Shown: one piece after another, positions 30,217 to 38,706 of the stretch
Position numbering within the stretch: position 1 is the stretch's first letter
Layout of the letters: the number at the start of each line of letters is the position of its first letter
Assembly: GCA_038184435.1 (NCBI GenBank)
Contig: CP116227.1
Location: forward strand, 3,749,501 to 3,813,500
DNA length: 64,000 nt
Origin: Nocardioides alkalitolerans
Lineage (GTDB): Bacteria > Actinomycetota > Actinomycetes > Propionibacteriales > Nocardioidaceae
Direction: 5' to 3'
The notes under the pieces: generated by a model
Database searches by the model: none
The model's input: only the letters and a program-made list of their open reading frames with translations
Told to the model about the DNA's origin: nothing
Program-made: the position numbers and the translations under genes

Positions 30217-31803
30217 TCAGCGACCGAGCAGCCCCCGCACGAGCCCGCGCACCGTCCCCAGCAGCGAGCCCACCGGGTCCCCGCCCGGCTCCTCCGGCGA
30301 CCCGGAGCCGTCGGCCGGCGTCCCCCAGTCGAGCGTGCTCCACGACGCGTTGAGCACGACGAGCACGCGGGAGCCGTCGGGGTTCGCGTAGGCCACCGTC
30401 TCCACCGGCGAGCGCTGCGTCGAGCCCAGCAGCACCGCACCGGGCTGCACGAAGCGGGAGAGCTGGGACCAGTACGCCGCCGACTGGCCCACCGCGTACC
30501 CCTCGTCGCCCACCTCGACCATGCCCCGGCAGGTCGCGCAGCCGCCGAGGTGCGGCCCGCCGGCCGTGTCGAGCGCCAGGTTCCAGTAGAGGGAGGCGAC
30601 CGCGCCGTACCGGAGCGGGTTGAGGAGCGCCAGGTGCGTCTCGTTGACGAGGTTCTGCCGGGTGTCGCGCCAGTGGGTCGTGCCGGTGCACTCCGTCATC
30701 CACGCCGGTCGCGCGGTGGTCTGCTGGGCGGCGGGCTCGCGGCGGCGGTTGGACTCGTAGCAGTGGTAGCCGATCGCGTCGACCTGCTCGCCGGCGGCGG
30801 CCAGCAGCGCGGCGGGGTAGCCCGTCGGGCGGTCCGTGCCCTCGTCCACGTAGTTGTGGTCCCAGCCGAGGATCGCGACGTCCGCGAACCCGGCCGCGTC
30901 GAGCGCGGGCCGCAGCACGGTCGCGAGCCGGGCCTGGGTGGCGACGGGCATGGTCATCGTCGGGTAGGTCGAGTTGCAGTGCTGCGGCTCGTTGCCGAGC
31001 GACACCTGGGCGACGTCGATGCCCTCCGCGGCGTACGCCTGCAGGTAGCGCACGTAGTAGCGCGCGTAGACCTCGACCATGTCGTCGCGCAGCTGGTTCT
31101 GCTGCTGCCAGCAGTCGCCGACGTACTTCCCCGAGCGCTTCATCCACCCCGGCGCCGACCAGGGCGCCGCGACGACGACGAGGTCGGGGTTGATCGCGAG
31201 CGCGTCCCGCAGCACCGGCAGCACGTGGGCCCGGTCGCGCTCGATCGAGAACGCCGCGAGCGTCGGGTCCGGCGCGTCCGCGTAGCTCGCGTGCCCCGCC
31301 GTCGCGACGAAGTCGCTCGCCCCCATCGCGAGGCGCACGACGTCGAGCGAGGCGCCGTCGGCGCCGAAGAGGTCGGCGAGGATCGCGTCGCGCTGCGGCG
31401 AGGTGTCGATGACGTACGCCGCGGAGTCGGTCAGCGCGCCGCCGAAGCCGACGACGGGGGAGGCGCCGGGGACGGGGTCGCCCACGACGAGCTCCTCGCC
31501 GCCCACGACGGGACGGGTGGCGAGCGGGACGCGCGCGGCGACCCGCTCGGTGAGGCCGCCGGCCGTGGCCGTGGTGCGCCACGACGTGACGCCCGTCCCG
31601 GCCGGGTCGCCGGGGCGCCAGACGTAGGTGGTCACGGACGTCGGCGGCAGCGTGTCCCGGACCGCAACGCCACCCAGGTCGATGCGGACGTCGCTGCGGG
31701 TGTCGGCGGCGGGCTGCGCGGGCGCGGCCGCGCTCGTGGTGGCGACGAGCGCCACCAGGGCGGTCGTCGTGACGGAGAGGCGCAGGAGGGGCGTGGGGAG
31801 CAT
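30217..31803 (-). CDS. Secreted glycoside hydrolase family 30 protein
   Basis: A 528-residue exported enzyme with signal peptide LLRLSVTTTALVALVATTSAAA. The GH30 TIM barrel shows VVGFGGALTDSAAYV, APWSAPGWMKRSG, the acid/base Glu in SLGNEPQH, and the likely nucleophile Glu in WMTECTGTTHW. The C-terminal beta domain reads SPVETVAYANPDGSRVLVVLN. GH30 enzymes cleave beta-glucosyl, beta-1,6-glucan or xylan links. No binding module is present. A short Gly/Pro/Ser-rich tail follows. It is divergent from the DHA2 transporter gene. Confidence 0.87.
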   Translation of the reverse strand: MLPTPLLRLSVTTTALVALVATTSAAAPAQPAADTRSDVRIDLGGVAVRDTLPPTSVTTYVWRPGDPAGTGVTSWRTTATAGGLTERVAARVPLATRPVVGGEELVVGDPVPGASPVVGFGGALTDSAAYVIDTSPQRDAILADLFGADGASLDVVRLAMGASDFVATAGHASYADAPDPTLAAFSIERDRAHVLPVLRDALAINPDLVVVAAPWSAPGWMKRSGKYVGDCWQQQNQLRDDMVEVYARYYVRYLQAYAAEGIDVAQVSLGNEPQHCNSTYPTMTMPVATQARLATVLRPALDAAGFADVAILGWDHNYVDEGTDRPTGYPAALLAAAGEQVDAIGYHCYESNRRREPAAQQTTARPAWMTECTGTTHWRDTRQNLVNETHLALLNPLRYGAVASLYWNLALDTAGGPHLGGCATCRGMVEVGDEGYAVGQSAAYWSQLSRFVQPGAVLLGSTQRSPVETVAYANPDGSRVLVVLNASWSTLDWGTPADGSGSPEEPGGDPVGSLLGTVRGLVRGLLGR

Positions 31804-31913
31804 GGGAGGCGTCGACTTTCTGGGGCCCGGGGGAAGGCGTGGCGCCCTGACGACCGGAGGGGGAGGGTGTCGTCGTCCGGCAACCTACGGCATCTCGGGC
31901 CCCGGCGGAACGG

Positions 31914-31934
31914 TTCCTCAAGGAATCCTCAAGG
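31914..31934. promoter_or_regulatory. CCTCAAGG direct repeat upstream of GH30 and DHA2 genes
   Basis: CCTCAAGG at 31916-31923 and 31927-31934 recurs with an 11-bp period, and TTCCTCAAGGAA is itself a palindrome. Placed in the 250-bp divergent spacer, it could be an activator or repressor site. Apart from this and an A-rich patch near 31962 the spacer shows no gene. Confidence 0.35.
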
Positions 31935-32055
31935 CGCGTCGGGTGGAATAGCGACCCGGTGGAAAACGATTCGCTCCTCGACGATGAGTTCTGGGAGCCT
32001 CTCCGGTCGGACCCGTCGTCCGTCGCACCACCCGCCCCCGCTCCAGGAGACACCC

Positions 32056-33543
32056 ATGACCGACACCCGCGCTGCGGCGCCGCCCGCGCCCCCGAGGGTC
32101 GCCGACGCGTCCCGGCTGGAGCGCCGCGACGTCGTGCTGATCGGCGTGCTGCTGGTGGCGACCTTCGTGGTGATCCTCAACGAGACGGTCATGAGCGTCG
32201 CCCTGCCGGTGCTGCAGACCGAGCTCGGCGTCGACCCCAGCGTCGGGCAGTGGCTGACGACGGCGTTCCTGCTGACGATGGGCGTGGTCATCCCGCTGAC
32301 GGGCTACCTCATCTCCCGCCTCGGCACCCGCACCCTGTTCGGGGTCGCGATGAGCCTCTTCACGGTCGGCACGACGCTGGCCGCGCTGGCCCCCGGCTTC
32401 GGCGTGCTGCTGAGCGCGCGGGTCGTCCAGGCCACCGGCACCGCGATCATGCTGCCGCTGCTGATGACGACGATCATGACGCTCGTGCCGCCGGCCCGCC
32501 GCGGCGTGATGATGGGCAACATCTCGATCGTCATCTCCGTGGCGCCGGCCCTCGGACCGACGCTGTCCGGTGTGGTGCTCGAGCACCTGGGCTGGCGCTG
32601 GGTCTTCGGGCTCGTCGTGCCGGTGGCCGTGGCCGCCCTCGTGCTCGGCCTGCGCCTCGTGCGGCCGGTCGCCGCCCCGCTCGCCGCGCCCGTCGACCTC
32701 CTCTCGGTGCCGCTCGCGGTGCTCGGCTTCGGCGGTCTCGTCTACGGCCTCGTCAGCCTCGGGCACGCGGCCGAGGGATCGGGCGGGCTGCCCCCGGCGG
32801 TCCCGTTCGTCGTGGGTGGCGTCGCGCTGGCGGCGTTCGTCGCGCGCCAGCTGCTCCTCGCCCGCACCGACCGTGCGCTCCTCGACCTGCGGGTCTTCGC
32901 GTCGCGGCAGTTCACGGTCGCGATGGTCGCGATGCTCGTGGCGATGGCCGCGATGATGGGCACCTTCATCCTGGTGCCCTACTACGCCCAGACCGTGCTC
33001 GGCATGGGTCCGACCGCGACCGGCCTGCTGACCCTGCCGGGCGGCATCCTCATGGGCGTCGCCGGTCCGATCGTCGGGCGCATCTACGACGCGCGCGGCC
33101 CCCGCCTGCTGCTCCTCCCCGGCGCCGCGCTCATCAGCGCGGCCCTGTGGATGCTCGCGACCGTCGGGGCCGACACCCCCGTGGCGTGGCTGCTCGCGGC
33201 GTACGTCGTGCTCTGCGTGGGACTGGCCGTCACCTTCACGCCGCTGATGACGGCGGGCCTCGGGTCGGTGCGCCCGGCGCTCTACGCCCACGGCTCGGCG
33301 GTGCTCGGCACGTTCCAGCAGGTCGCCGGGGCGGCCGGTACGGCGCTGTTCGTCACCGTCATGACCATCGTCTCCACGCGTTCGGCCGAGGACGGAGCCA
33401 CCACGGAGGTCGCGGTCGCGGACGGCGTGCAGTCCGCGTTCCTCGTCGGCGCCTGCGTCTCGCTGCTGCTGCTCGTCGTCGTGACGTTCGTGCGGAGGCC
33501 GGAGCCGGAGCCCGCCTCGGACGGCGCGCCGCTGCCCCACTGA
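32056..33543 (+). CDS. DHA2-family (EmrB/QacA-type) drug:H+ antiporter
   Basis: A 495-residue protein with about 14 membrane helices starting at ATG 32056 with AGGAGA upstream. The DHA2 motif C-like stretch reads ISIVISVAPALGPTLSGVVL, and motif A reads GYLISRLGTRTLFG. It begins TFVVILNETVMSVALPVLQTELG as drug exporters of this family do. It probably exports toxic organic compounds; no regulator is adjacent. A GTG-initiated frame at 31959 overlaps it out of frame but is likely a shadow. Confidence 0.9.
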   Translation: MTDTRAAAPPAPPRVADASRLERRDVVLIGVLLVATFVVILNETVMSVALPVLQTELGVDPSVGQWLTTAFLLTMGVVIPLTGYLISRLGTRTLFGVAMSLFTVGTTLAALAPGFGVLLSARVVQATGTAIMLPLLMTTIMTLVPPARRGVMMGNISIVISVAPALGPTLSGVVLEHLGWRWVFGLVVPVAVAALVLGLRLVRPVAAPLAAPVDLLSVPLAVLGFGGLVYGLVSLGHAAEGSGGLPPAVPFVVGGVALAAFVARQLLLARTDRALLDLRVFASRQFTVAMVAMLVAMAAMMGTFILVPYYAQTVLGMGPTATGLLTLPGGILMGVAGPIVGRIYDARGPRLLLLPGAALISAALWMLATVGADTPVAWLLAAYVVLCVGLAVTFTPLMTAGLGSVRPALYAHGSAVLGTFQQVAGAAGTALFVTVMTIVSTRSAEDGATTEVAVADGVQSAFLVGACVSLLLLVVVTFVRRPEPEPASDGAPLPH

Positions 33544-33582
33544 GCGGCGCCGTCCGCGGGAGCATCCGTCACACTGGCTCCC

Positions 33583-34020
33583 GTGGACGTGACCGCGTGC
33601 ATCTACTCGCCGGACGGGGCCCTGCGCCTCGAGCCCGACGAGTTCCTCGACGCCGCGCTGCTGTGGTGGCCGGACGCCGTCGCGGTCGACGTGCGCCGCC
33701 GCATCCCCCGGTCCCGCCGCGTCGGCGTGCGGGTCGAGGCGCCCGGCGAGCGGCCGTTCCAGGTGCGCCTGTCGCGTGACGGCACCGAGCTGCTGACCGA
33801 CGGCGACCACGTGCAGCAGATCTGGTTCGCCATCTGGGCCCGCTCCCGCGTGCCGTACGACGCGCCCGGCCGCATCGTGCTCGTCAACGCCGACGCGTCC
33901 GAGGCGGCCCTGCTGACCCCGGGCATGACGCCGCGCGAGGTGTGGGCCGCCTGGCGCGGCCAGAGCGAGGAGTGGCAGCGCTTCGCCCGCGGGTGGCTCG
34001 CGGGGGCGCTGGCGGGGTAG
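33583..34020 (+). CDS. Hypothetical protein, 145 aa
   Basis: GTG 33583 opens a 145-residue soluble protein: MDVTACIYSPDGALRLEPDE, RRIPRSRRVGVRVEAPGERP, HVQQIWFAIWARSRVPYDAP, then a Trp-rich C-terminus (EVWAAWRGQSEEWQRFARGW). No signal peptide, membrane helix or known motif. It lies 39 bp after the exporter gene, perhaps in one transcript. I do not recognise the family. Confidence 0.65.
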   Translation: MDVTACIYSPDGALRLEPDEFLDAALLWWPDAVAVDVRRRIPRSRRVGVRVEAPGERPFQVRLSRDGTELLTDGDHVQQIWFAIWARSRVPYDAPGRIVLVNADASEAALLTPGMTPREVWAAWRGQSEEWQRFARGWLAGALAG

Positions 34021-34025
34021 GCCGC

Positions 34026-34079
34026 GCGCCGAGCTGGGGTGTTCGGCGCGGCGTGGGCGCCGAGCTGGGGTGTTCGGCG
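34026..34079. repeat. Two identical 23-bp hairpin repeats
   Basis: GCGCCGAGCTGGGGTGTTCG plus GCG occurs at 34026-34048 and again at 34057-34079, period 31 bp. Each copy folds as GCGCCGA/TCGGCG. They sit just after the stop at 34020 in the convergent gap before the LacI gene and may act as tandem terminators. Confidence 0.6.
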
Positions 34080-34176
34080 GCGCCCGGCGGGGCGTGGCGG
34101 GGTCCGTAGTGCCCGCGCCATCACCAGCGGCAGGTCCCGACGCGTCCGGGACGTCGTTCGTGACCAGTTCTGCGGG

Positions 34177-35256
34177 TCAGCGGGTCGTCGTCCCCTCGGC
34201 GTCCGGGCCGAGCGTGCTCTCGCGGGCCGCGAGGGTCGGGGGGAGGACCACCGAGGTCACCTCGGTTCCCCCGAGTGCTGCGACGAGCAGTGCCATCGCC
34301 TCCCGGCCCATGTCGTGGAGCGGCGAGCGCACGGAGCTCAGCGGCAGGGGCAGCTCGGCGGCGAGGGGGATGTCGTTGTAGCCCACCACGGCCACGTCCC
34401 GACCCGCGGTGAGCCCGGCGGCGCGCAGCGCGCCGAGGGCTCCGATCGCCGCGAAGTCGTTGACGACGAAGAGTGCCGTCGGCCGTTGGCCCGACCGAGC
34501 CAGAAGGTGCTCGGTCGCGCTCCGGCCGCCGGCCACGTCGAAGCGTGAGGGCACGACCAGGTCGGGATCGAGCGGGTGCCCGGCCGCGGCGTAGACCTCG
34601 GCGAAGCCGGCCAACCGGTCGATCCCGGTGCTGGCGAACGGCTCGCCGGCGACGACGGCCACCCGTCGGTGCCCCAGGTCGAGCAGGTGCTCCGCAGCCA
34701 GGCGTCCGCCCGCCCGGTCGTCGCACGTGACGCTCGGGTGGCCCGGGGACCGTCGGCTGACCAGCACGAAGGGCACCTTGCGGGCCTCGAGCTGGGCGAT
34801 GACCGCGTCGTCCTCCACGCGTGCGTCGCCGAGCACGATCCCGTCGACCTGGCGGGCCAGGAGCATCCCGAGCTTGGCAGCGCGCTCGTCGTCGCGGTCG
34901 CTCGTGTTGGCGACGAAGGTCTGGTAGCCGTGGCGACGTGCCTCGTCGTCGATGCCCTCGTAGATGGTGGCGAGCACGAGGTCGGTGAGCCGGGGGACGA
35001 GCACGCCGGCCAGGGAGGTGCGGCGCGTGCGGAGGCCCGCAGCGTGGATGTTGCGGGAGAAGCCGACCTGCGCGGCGACGGCCCGGATGCGGGCCACCGT
35101 GGCGGACGAACCCACACGCACGCCGTCGTCCAGCGTCGCGGACAGCGCGCGGGACGCGGTCGAGGGATGCACGCCGGCGAGAGCGGCGACCGTCGCGAGG
35201 GTGGGGCGTCCGGCCTTGTCCAGGTGCGGCAGGTCGGACGGGGCCTCTGTCGACAT
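34177..35256 (-). CDS. LacI-family transcriptional regulator
   Basis: A 359-residue repressor from ATG 35256 with GAGGAGG 6 nt upstream. The HTH is TLATVAALAGVHPSTASRAL near residues 21-40, and the hinge FSRNIHAAGLRT follows. The periplasmic-binding-like core includes LVLATIYEGIDDEARRHGYQ and DDRAGGRLAAEHLLDLGHRR. The divergent spacer contains CAATCGATTG and CAAACGATTG, which are LacI-type operators, so it should control both itself and the asparaginase operon. The effector may be an amide or amino acid. Confidence 0.9.
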   Translation of the reverse strand: MSTEAPSDLPHLDKAGRPTLATVAALAGVHPSTASRALSATLDDGVRVGSSATVARIRAVAAQVGFSRNIHAAGLRTRRTSLAGVLVPRLTDLVLATIYEGIDDEARRHGYQTFVANTSDRDDERAAKLGMLLARQVDGIVLGDARVEDDAVIAQLEARKVPFVLVSRRSPGHPSVTCDDRAGGRLAAEHLLDLGHRRVAVVAGEPFASTGIDRLAGFAEVYAAAGHPLDPDLVVPSRFDVAGGRSATEHLLARSGQRPTALFVVNDFAAIGALGALRAAGLTAGRDVAVVGYNDIPLAAELPLPLSSVRSPLHDMGREAMALLVAALGGTEVTSVVLPPTLAARESTLGPDAEGTTTR

Positions 35257-35331
35257 CGCGCCCTCCTCACGTCTCCCCGCGGAATCTACCGGGTGCTCTT
35301 GCGCGGCGTGACGACGGCCACTACGGTAGCG

Positions 35332-35354
35332 CAATCGATTGGCACAAACGATTG
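35332..35354. promoter_or_regulatory. LacI-type operators upstream of asparaginase
   Basis: CAATCGATTG (35332-35341) is a perfect palindrome, and CAAACGATTG (35345-35354) repeats it with one mismatch, centres 13 bp apart. The second ends 6 bp before the asparaginase ATG at 35361. Confidence 0.68.
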
Positions 35355-35360
35355 GGCACT

Positions 35361-36443
35361 ATGCAAAACATCGTGGTCATCACGACCGGAGGCACGATCG
35401 CGAGCGTGGCGGACGAGTCCGCCGGACCGGGCGGTGCGCACGCGAAGGTCGCGCGCGTCCCCGGCCCCGCGCTGGTTGCGGGGCTCGCCGCCGAGCGCCT
35501 GCCCGTCGGGACGGACGTCCGCGTCGTGGAGGCCATGAGCCTCAACAGCTACGACATCGACTTCACGGCGATGGACACGATCGTGGCAGCGGTGCGGGGG
35601 GCGCTGGCCGATCCGACGACGATCGGCGTCGTGGTCACCCACGGCACCGACACGCTCGAGGAGTCGGCCCTCCTCGTCGACCTCTTCCACGACGACCGCC
35701 GGCCGGTCGTGCTGACCGGCGCGCAGCGCAGCAGCGACGACCCCGGCGCGGACGGCCCGGGCAACCTTGCCGACGCGATCGCCGTCGCCGCCTCCGAGGA
35801 GGCCCGCGGTCTCGGCGTGCTCGTGTGCTTCGCCGGTCTCCTGCACGCGGCCCGCGGCACGCGGAAGATCCACAACACCGAGCGAGACGCGTTCCGCGAC
35901 GCCGACCGCGGACCGGTGGGCAGCGTCCACGACGGGCGCGTCCGCATCGACGCGGTGCCGGACCGGGTCGGTCGCTCACCGCTCCGCGCCGTACGACTCG
36001 CCGGGACCCGCGTCGACACCGTCGCCCTCTATCCCGGTGCGGACGCAACGGCCATCGACGCCCACGTGGCCCACGGGGCGCGGGGCCTCGTGCTGGAGGC
36101 CACCGGGTGCGGCAACGGGAACGCCGCGGTGGTCGCCGCCGTCGCGCGCCACGCCGGCTCCGGTCTGCCGATCGTCCTGTCGACGCGGGTCGCCGCGGGC
36201 GCGGTCCGACCCGTGTACGGCGGGGGTGGGGGCGGCGTCGACCTCGTCGCCGCCGGCGCGGTGCCCTCGGGGTCGCTCCGACCGAGCCAGGCCCGGGTGC
36301 TGCTCGCCGCCCTGGTCGCCGCCGGCAGCGCCCCGGCCGCGATCGCCGCGGCGTTCGCTGCCGACCCGTCCGCGCCGTACCCCGTCCCCGCCTCCGCTCC
36401 CCTGGTCACATCCCCCCGTCCCACCACCGTCGTCCCGACCTGA
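35361..36443 (+). CDS. L-asparaginase
   Basis: A 360-residue amidohydrolase that converts Asn to Asp and ammonia. It shows the first catalytic Thr in VVITTGGTIAS at residues 5-15, the Thr-Asp pair in VTHGTDTLEE near 94, and the Lys region GAQRSSDDPGADGPGN. There is no signal peptide, so it acts in the cytosol. ATG 35361 has no ribosome site and lies right beside an operator, so the mRNA may be leaderless; TTG 35352 is within the operator and unlikely. First gene of an operon with a nitrilase and a membrane protein. Confidence 0.92.
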   Translation: MQNIVVITTGGTIASVADESAGPGGAHAKVARVPGPALVAGLAAERLPVGTDVRVVEAMSLNSYDIDFTAMDTIVAAVRGALADPTTIGVVVTHGTDTLEESALLVDLFHDDRRPVVLTGAQRSSDDPGADGPGNLADAIAVAASEEARGLGVLVCFAGLLHAARGTRKIHNTERDAFRDADRGPVGSVHDGRVRIDAVPDRVGRSPLRAVRLAGTRVDTVALYPGADATAIDAHVAHGARGLVLEATGCGNGNAAVVAAVARHAGSGLPIVLSTRVAAGAVRPVYGGGGGGVDLVAAGAVPSGSLRPSQARVLLAALVAAGSAPAAIAAAFAADPSAPYPVPASAPLVTSPRPTTVVPT

Positions 36444-36465
36444 CCCCCATCCCGAGGAGAACCCC

Positions 36466-37374
36466 ATGAGCGACACCCCGCGTTCCGCCACCCACCCGGC
36501 CGTGAGCCAGGTCCGGGTCGCCGCCGTGCAGTCCGACCCGCAGGTCGGCCTCGAGAACAAGGCGGCCAACGTCGAGGCCACGCTGGCCCAGGTGCGCGCC
36601 TGCGCGGCTGAGGGCGCCCGCCTCGTCGTGCTGCCGGAGCTGGCCAGCACCGGGTACTCCTTCGACACGCGGGAGGAGGCCTACGCGCACGCGGAGCCCG
36701 TGCCGGACGGCCCGACCTGCACCGCGTGGGCGGAGCTCGCCCGCGAGCTGGACGTCTACCTCGTGGCCGGCATCGCGGAGAGCGACGGCGTGCAGCTGTT
36801 CGACACCGCCGTGCTGATCGGGCCCGAGGGGTTCATCGGGAAGTACCGCAAGACGCACCTGTGGAACCGCGAGAAGCTGATCTTCACGCCGGGATCGTCC
36901 TACCCGGTCTTCGAGACGCGGATCGGCCGCATCGGCCTGCTCGTGTGCTGGGACATCTGGTTCCCGGAGGTCGCCCGCATCCTCACGGCCCAGGGCGCCG
37001 ACGTCATCTGCTCGGTCAACAACTGGGTGTGGACCCCGCCGCCGCTCTTCGACGACGCCGGCAACTGCATGGCCAGCTACCTCACGATGGGCGCCTCTCA
37101 CGTCAACAGCGTGCCCATCGTGGCCGCCAACCGCGTGGGCGAGGAGCGCGGCGGCAAGTTCCTGGGGTGCTCCCTCATCACGGGTGTCAACGGCTGGCCG
37201 ACGTCGCGCATCGCCGACGCGGAGAAGGAGGAGGTGCTCTACGCCGACCTAGACCTAGCTGCCGCCCGCTCCGCCGTCGTGTGGAGCGACCTCAACGACC
37301 TGCCTCGCGACCGCCGCACCGACCTCTGCGACCCGCTCCTCGGCTACACCGGCGGCACGCCGGTCGTGCGCTGA
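36466..37374 (+). CDS. Carbon-nitrogen hydrolase (nitrilase superfamily)
   Basis: A 302-residue enzyme with the Glu-Lys-Cys triad: LPELASTGY (Glu near residue 63), KYRKTHLW (Lys near 129), and LLVCWDIWFPE (Cys near 163). It hydrolyses an amide or a carbamoyl group; members with KTHLWNREK resemble carbamoyl-amidases and omega-amidases. GAGGAGA precedes ATG 36466, 22 bp after the asparaginase stop. Coupling with asparaginase suggests that it handles a second amide nitrogen source. Substrate unknown. Confidence 0.9.
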   Translation: MSDTPRSATHPAVSQVRVAAVQSDPQVGLENKAANVEATLAQVRACAAEGARLVVLPELASTGYSFDTREEAYAHAEPVPDGPTCTAWAELARELDVYLVAGIAESDGVQLFDTAVLIGPEGFIGKYRKTHLWNREKLIFTPGSSYPVFETRIGRIGLLVCWDIWFPEVARILTAQGADVICSVNNWVWTPPPLFDDAGNCMASYLTMGASHVNSVPIVAANRVGEERGGKFLGCSLITGVNGWPTSRIADAEKEEVLYADLDLAAARSAVVWSDLNDLPRDRRTDLCDPLLGYTGGTPVVR

Positions 37375-37397
37375 GCCGCGCCGACGGGACCACCGCC

Positions 37398-38618
37398 ATG
37401 ACCATCCCCCTCGACGGCCCGCCCACCGGCCGCACCCGCCCGGCGGAGCGCGAGGAGCTCGCGCTGCCCGGTGTCCTGCTCGGCGGCGCGGTCGTCGTCG
37501 GTGCGTTCACGCTCCTGACGGCGGCCCTGTCCGCGGTGCCCGCGGGCGACCGTGGGCTGACCGACTACGCCACCTGGCTGGCCGCGGTGCCCGACGACCT
37601 GGGCGCCCGGGTGCAGTGGGTGCTCGGCGACATCACGGAGCCCCAGTTCTACAAGTCCTGGGTGGCCTCCCTCGGCCTGCTGCTCGGCGGCCTCGTCGGC
37701 TGGTGGGCCCACCGCACGCGGCGGCGCTGGGCCGGCGAGCCGATCGCTTACGGCAGCGGCCTCTGGCCGTGGATGCTCGGCGCGGCGGGACTGAGCCTGG
37801 TGCTGTCGAACGTCGTCGTCGGGGACCGGCTCGCGGACGGCTGGCAGCCCACGTTCGTGCCCTTCGTGTGCGTGGCGCCGGCGGTGGTGCTGGTGTACGG
37901 CCGCGGCTGGAGCACCCTCGTCACCGGCGCCGTGCTGGGTGTGGTGACGACGCCGCTCGCGATGGTCCTGATCGCCCACGTCACCGGGCCGCTGGCGCTG
38001 CCGGCGGTCGTCGCGAACACCGCCGCGATGAGCGTCGGCACCGCCGCGGTGTTCCTGCTCTGCCGCGTGCTGCCGTGGATGGCCCTGCCCGTGGCGGAAC
38101 CGGACTCGCAGGTGGAGACCGTCGCTGCGGAGCGGCGGGTCCCGACGGTGCTCGGCGATGCGGTCTGGACGGTACGGCGTGTGGTCACCGACTTCACCGA
38201 GACGCAGTTCTGGGCCAACGAGTGGGCGAGCCTGGGGCTCATCGCGGGCGCGGTCGTGACGACGCTGCTCAACCCCGACTTCGGGTCCTACGGAAGCGGG
38301 CTCCTGCCGCGCATCATGCTGGCCCAGGCCCTCACCTCCGCTCTCGGGGTCGTGCTGTGGCGGCACCTCTACCGGGGCGGCGGCTGGGCGCCGACCTACA
38401 TCTCGGTGGTCTCGGTCGCGCCCGCGACCGTGCTGGCCCACGGCGACAGCCTGCTCGCCCTGGTCCTCGGTGCGGTCGCCGGGGCGGTGCTCTGCCCGGT
38501 CGTCGCGCGGCCGGTGTCGCGAGCGCTGCCGGAGGACTTCCACCCGTTCATCGGCAACACCGTCGCGATGGCGGTGGTGACGTCGCTCGTGGTGCCCGCG
38601 GTGGGGCTCGTCGTCTGA
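37398..38618 (+). CDS. Internally duplicated membrane protein in the asparaginase operon
   Basis: A 406-residue polytopic protein from ATG 37398, 23 bp after the nitrilase gene. Two halves match each other: ITEPQFYKSWVASLGLLLGG and FTETQFWANEWASLGLIAGA start each, followed by YGSGLWPWMLGAAG / YGSGLLPRIMLAQA, GWQPTFVPFVCVAPA / GWAPTYISVVSVAPA, and NTAAMSVGT / NTVAMAVVT. Each half has about five helices, so it looks like a pseudo-symmetric carrier. I do not recognise the family. Given its neighbours, uptake of asparagine or another amide is the simplest guess. Confidence 0.78.
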   Translation: MTIPLDGPPTGRTRPAEREELALPGVLLGGAVVVGAFTLLTAALSAVPAGDRGLTDYATWLAAVPDDLGARVQWVLGDITEPQFYKSWVASLGLLLGGLVGWWAHRTRRRWAGEPIAYGSGLWPWMLGAAGLSLVLSNVVVGDRLADGWQPTFVPFVCVAPAVVLVYGRGWSTLVTGAVLGVVTTPLAMVLIAHVTGPLALPAVVANTAAMSVGTAAVFLLCRVLPWMALPVAEPDSQVETVAAERRVPTVLGDAVWTVRRVVTDFTETQFWANEWASLGLIAGAVVTTLLNPDFGSYGSGLLPRIMLAQALTSALGVVLWRHLYRGGGWAPTYISVVSVAPATVLAHGDSLLALVLGAVAGAVLCPVVARPVSRALPEDFHPFIGNTVAMAVVTSLVVPAVGLVV

Positions 38619-38641
38619 GGGCGGGCCACGACCCGACCGGG

Positions 38642-38679
38642 CAGTCCCGGACGGTCCTGTGGAGGACCGTCCGGGACTG
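38642..38679. terminator. Perfect 17-bp hairpin between the asparaginase operon and recC
   Basis: CAGTCCCGGACGGTCCT and AGGACCGTCCGGGACTG flank GTGG; after a small bulge the stem extends with CGACCG/CGGTCG (to 38634-38686). It begins about 16 bp after the stop at 38618 and ends 21 bp before recC. It probably ends the operon and may restrict read-through into recC. Confidence 0.65.
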
Positions 38680-38706
38680 TCGGTCGCTCGTGGCAGGCTC
38701 TCCCGC

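Noticed and set aside
31959..32110. Possible leader peptide starting MENDSLLDDEFWEPLRS before the DHA2 exporter
   Set aside because: The start has no ribosome site and the frame runs on through the exporter gene in a shadow frame; the A-rich patch is better explained as promoter DNA.
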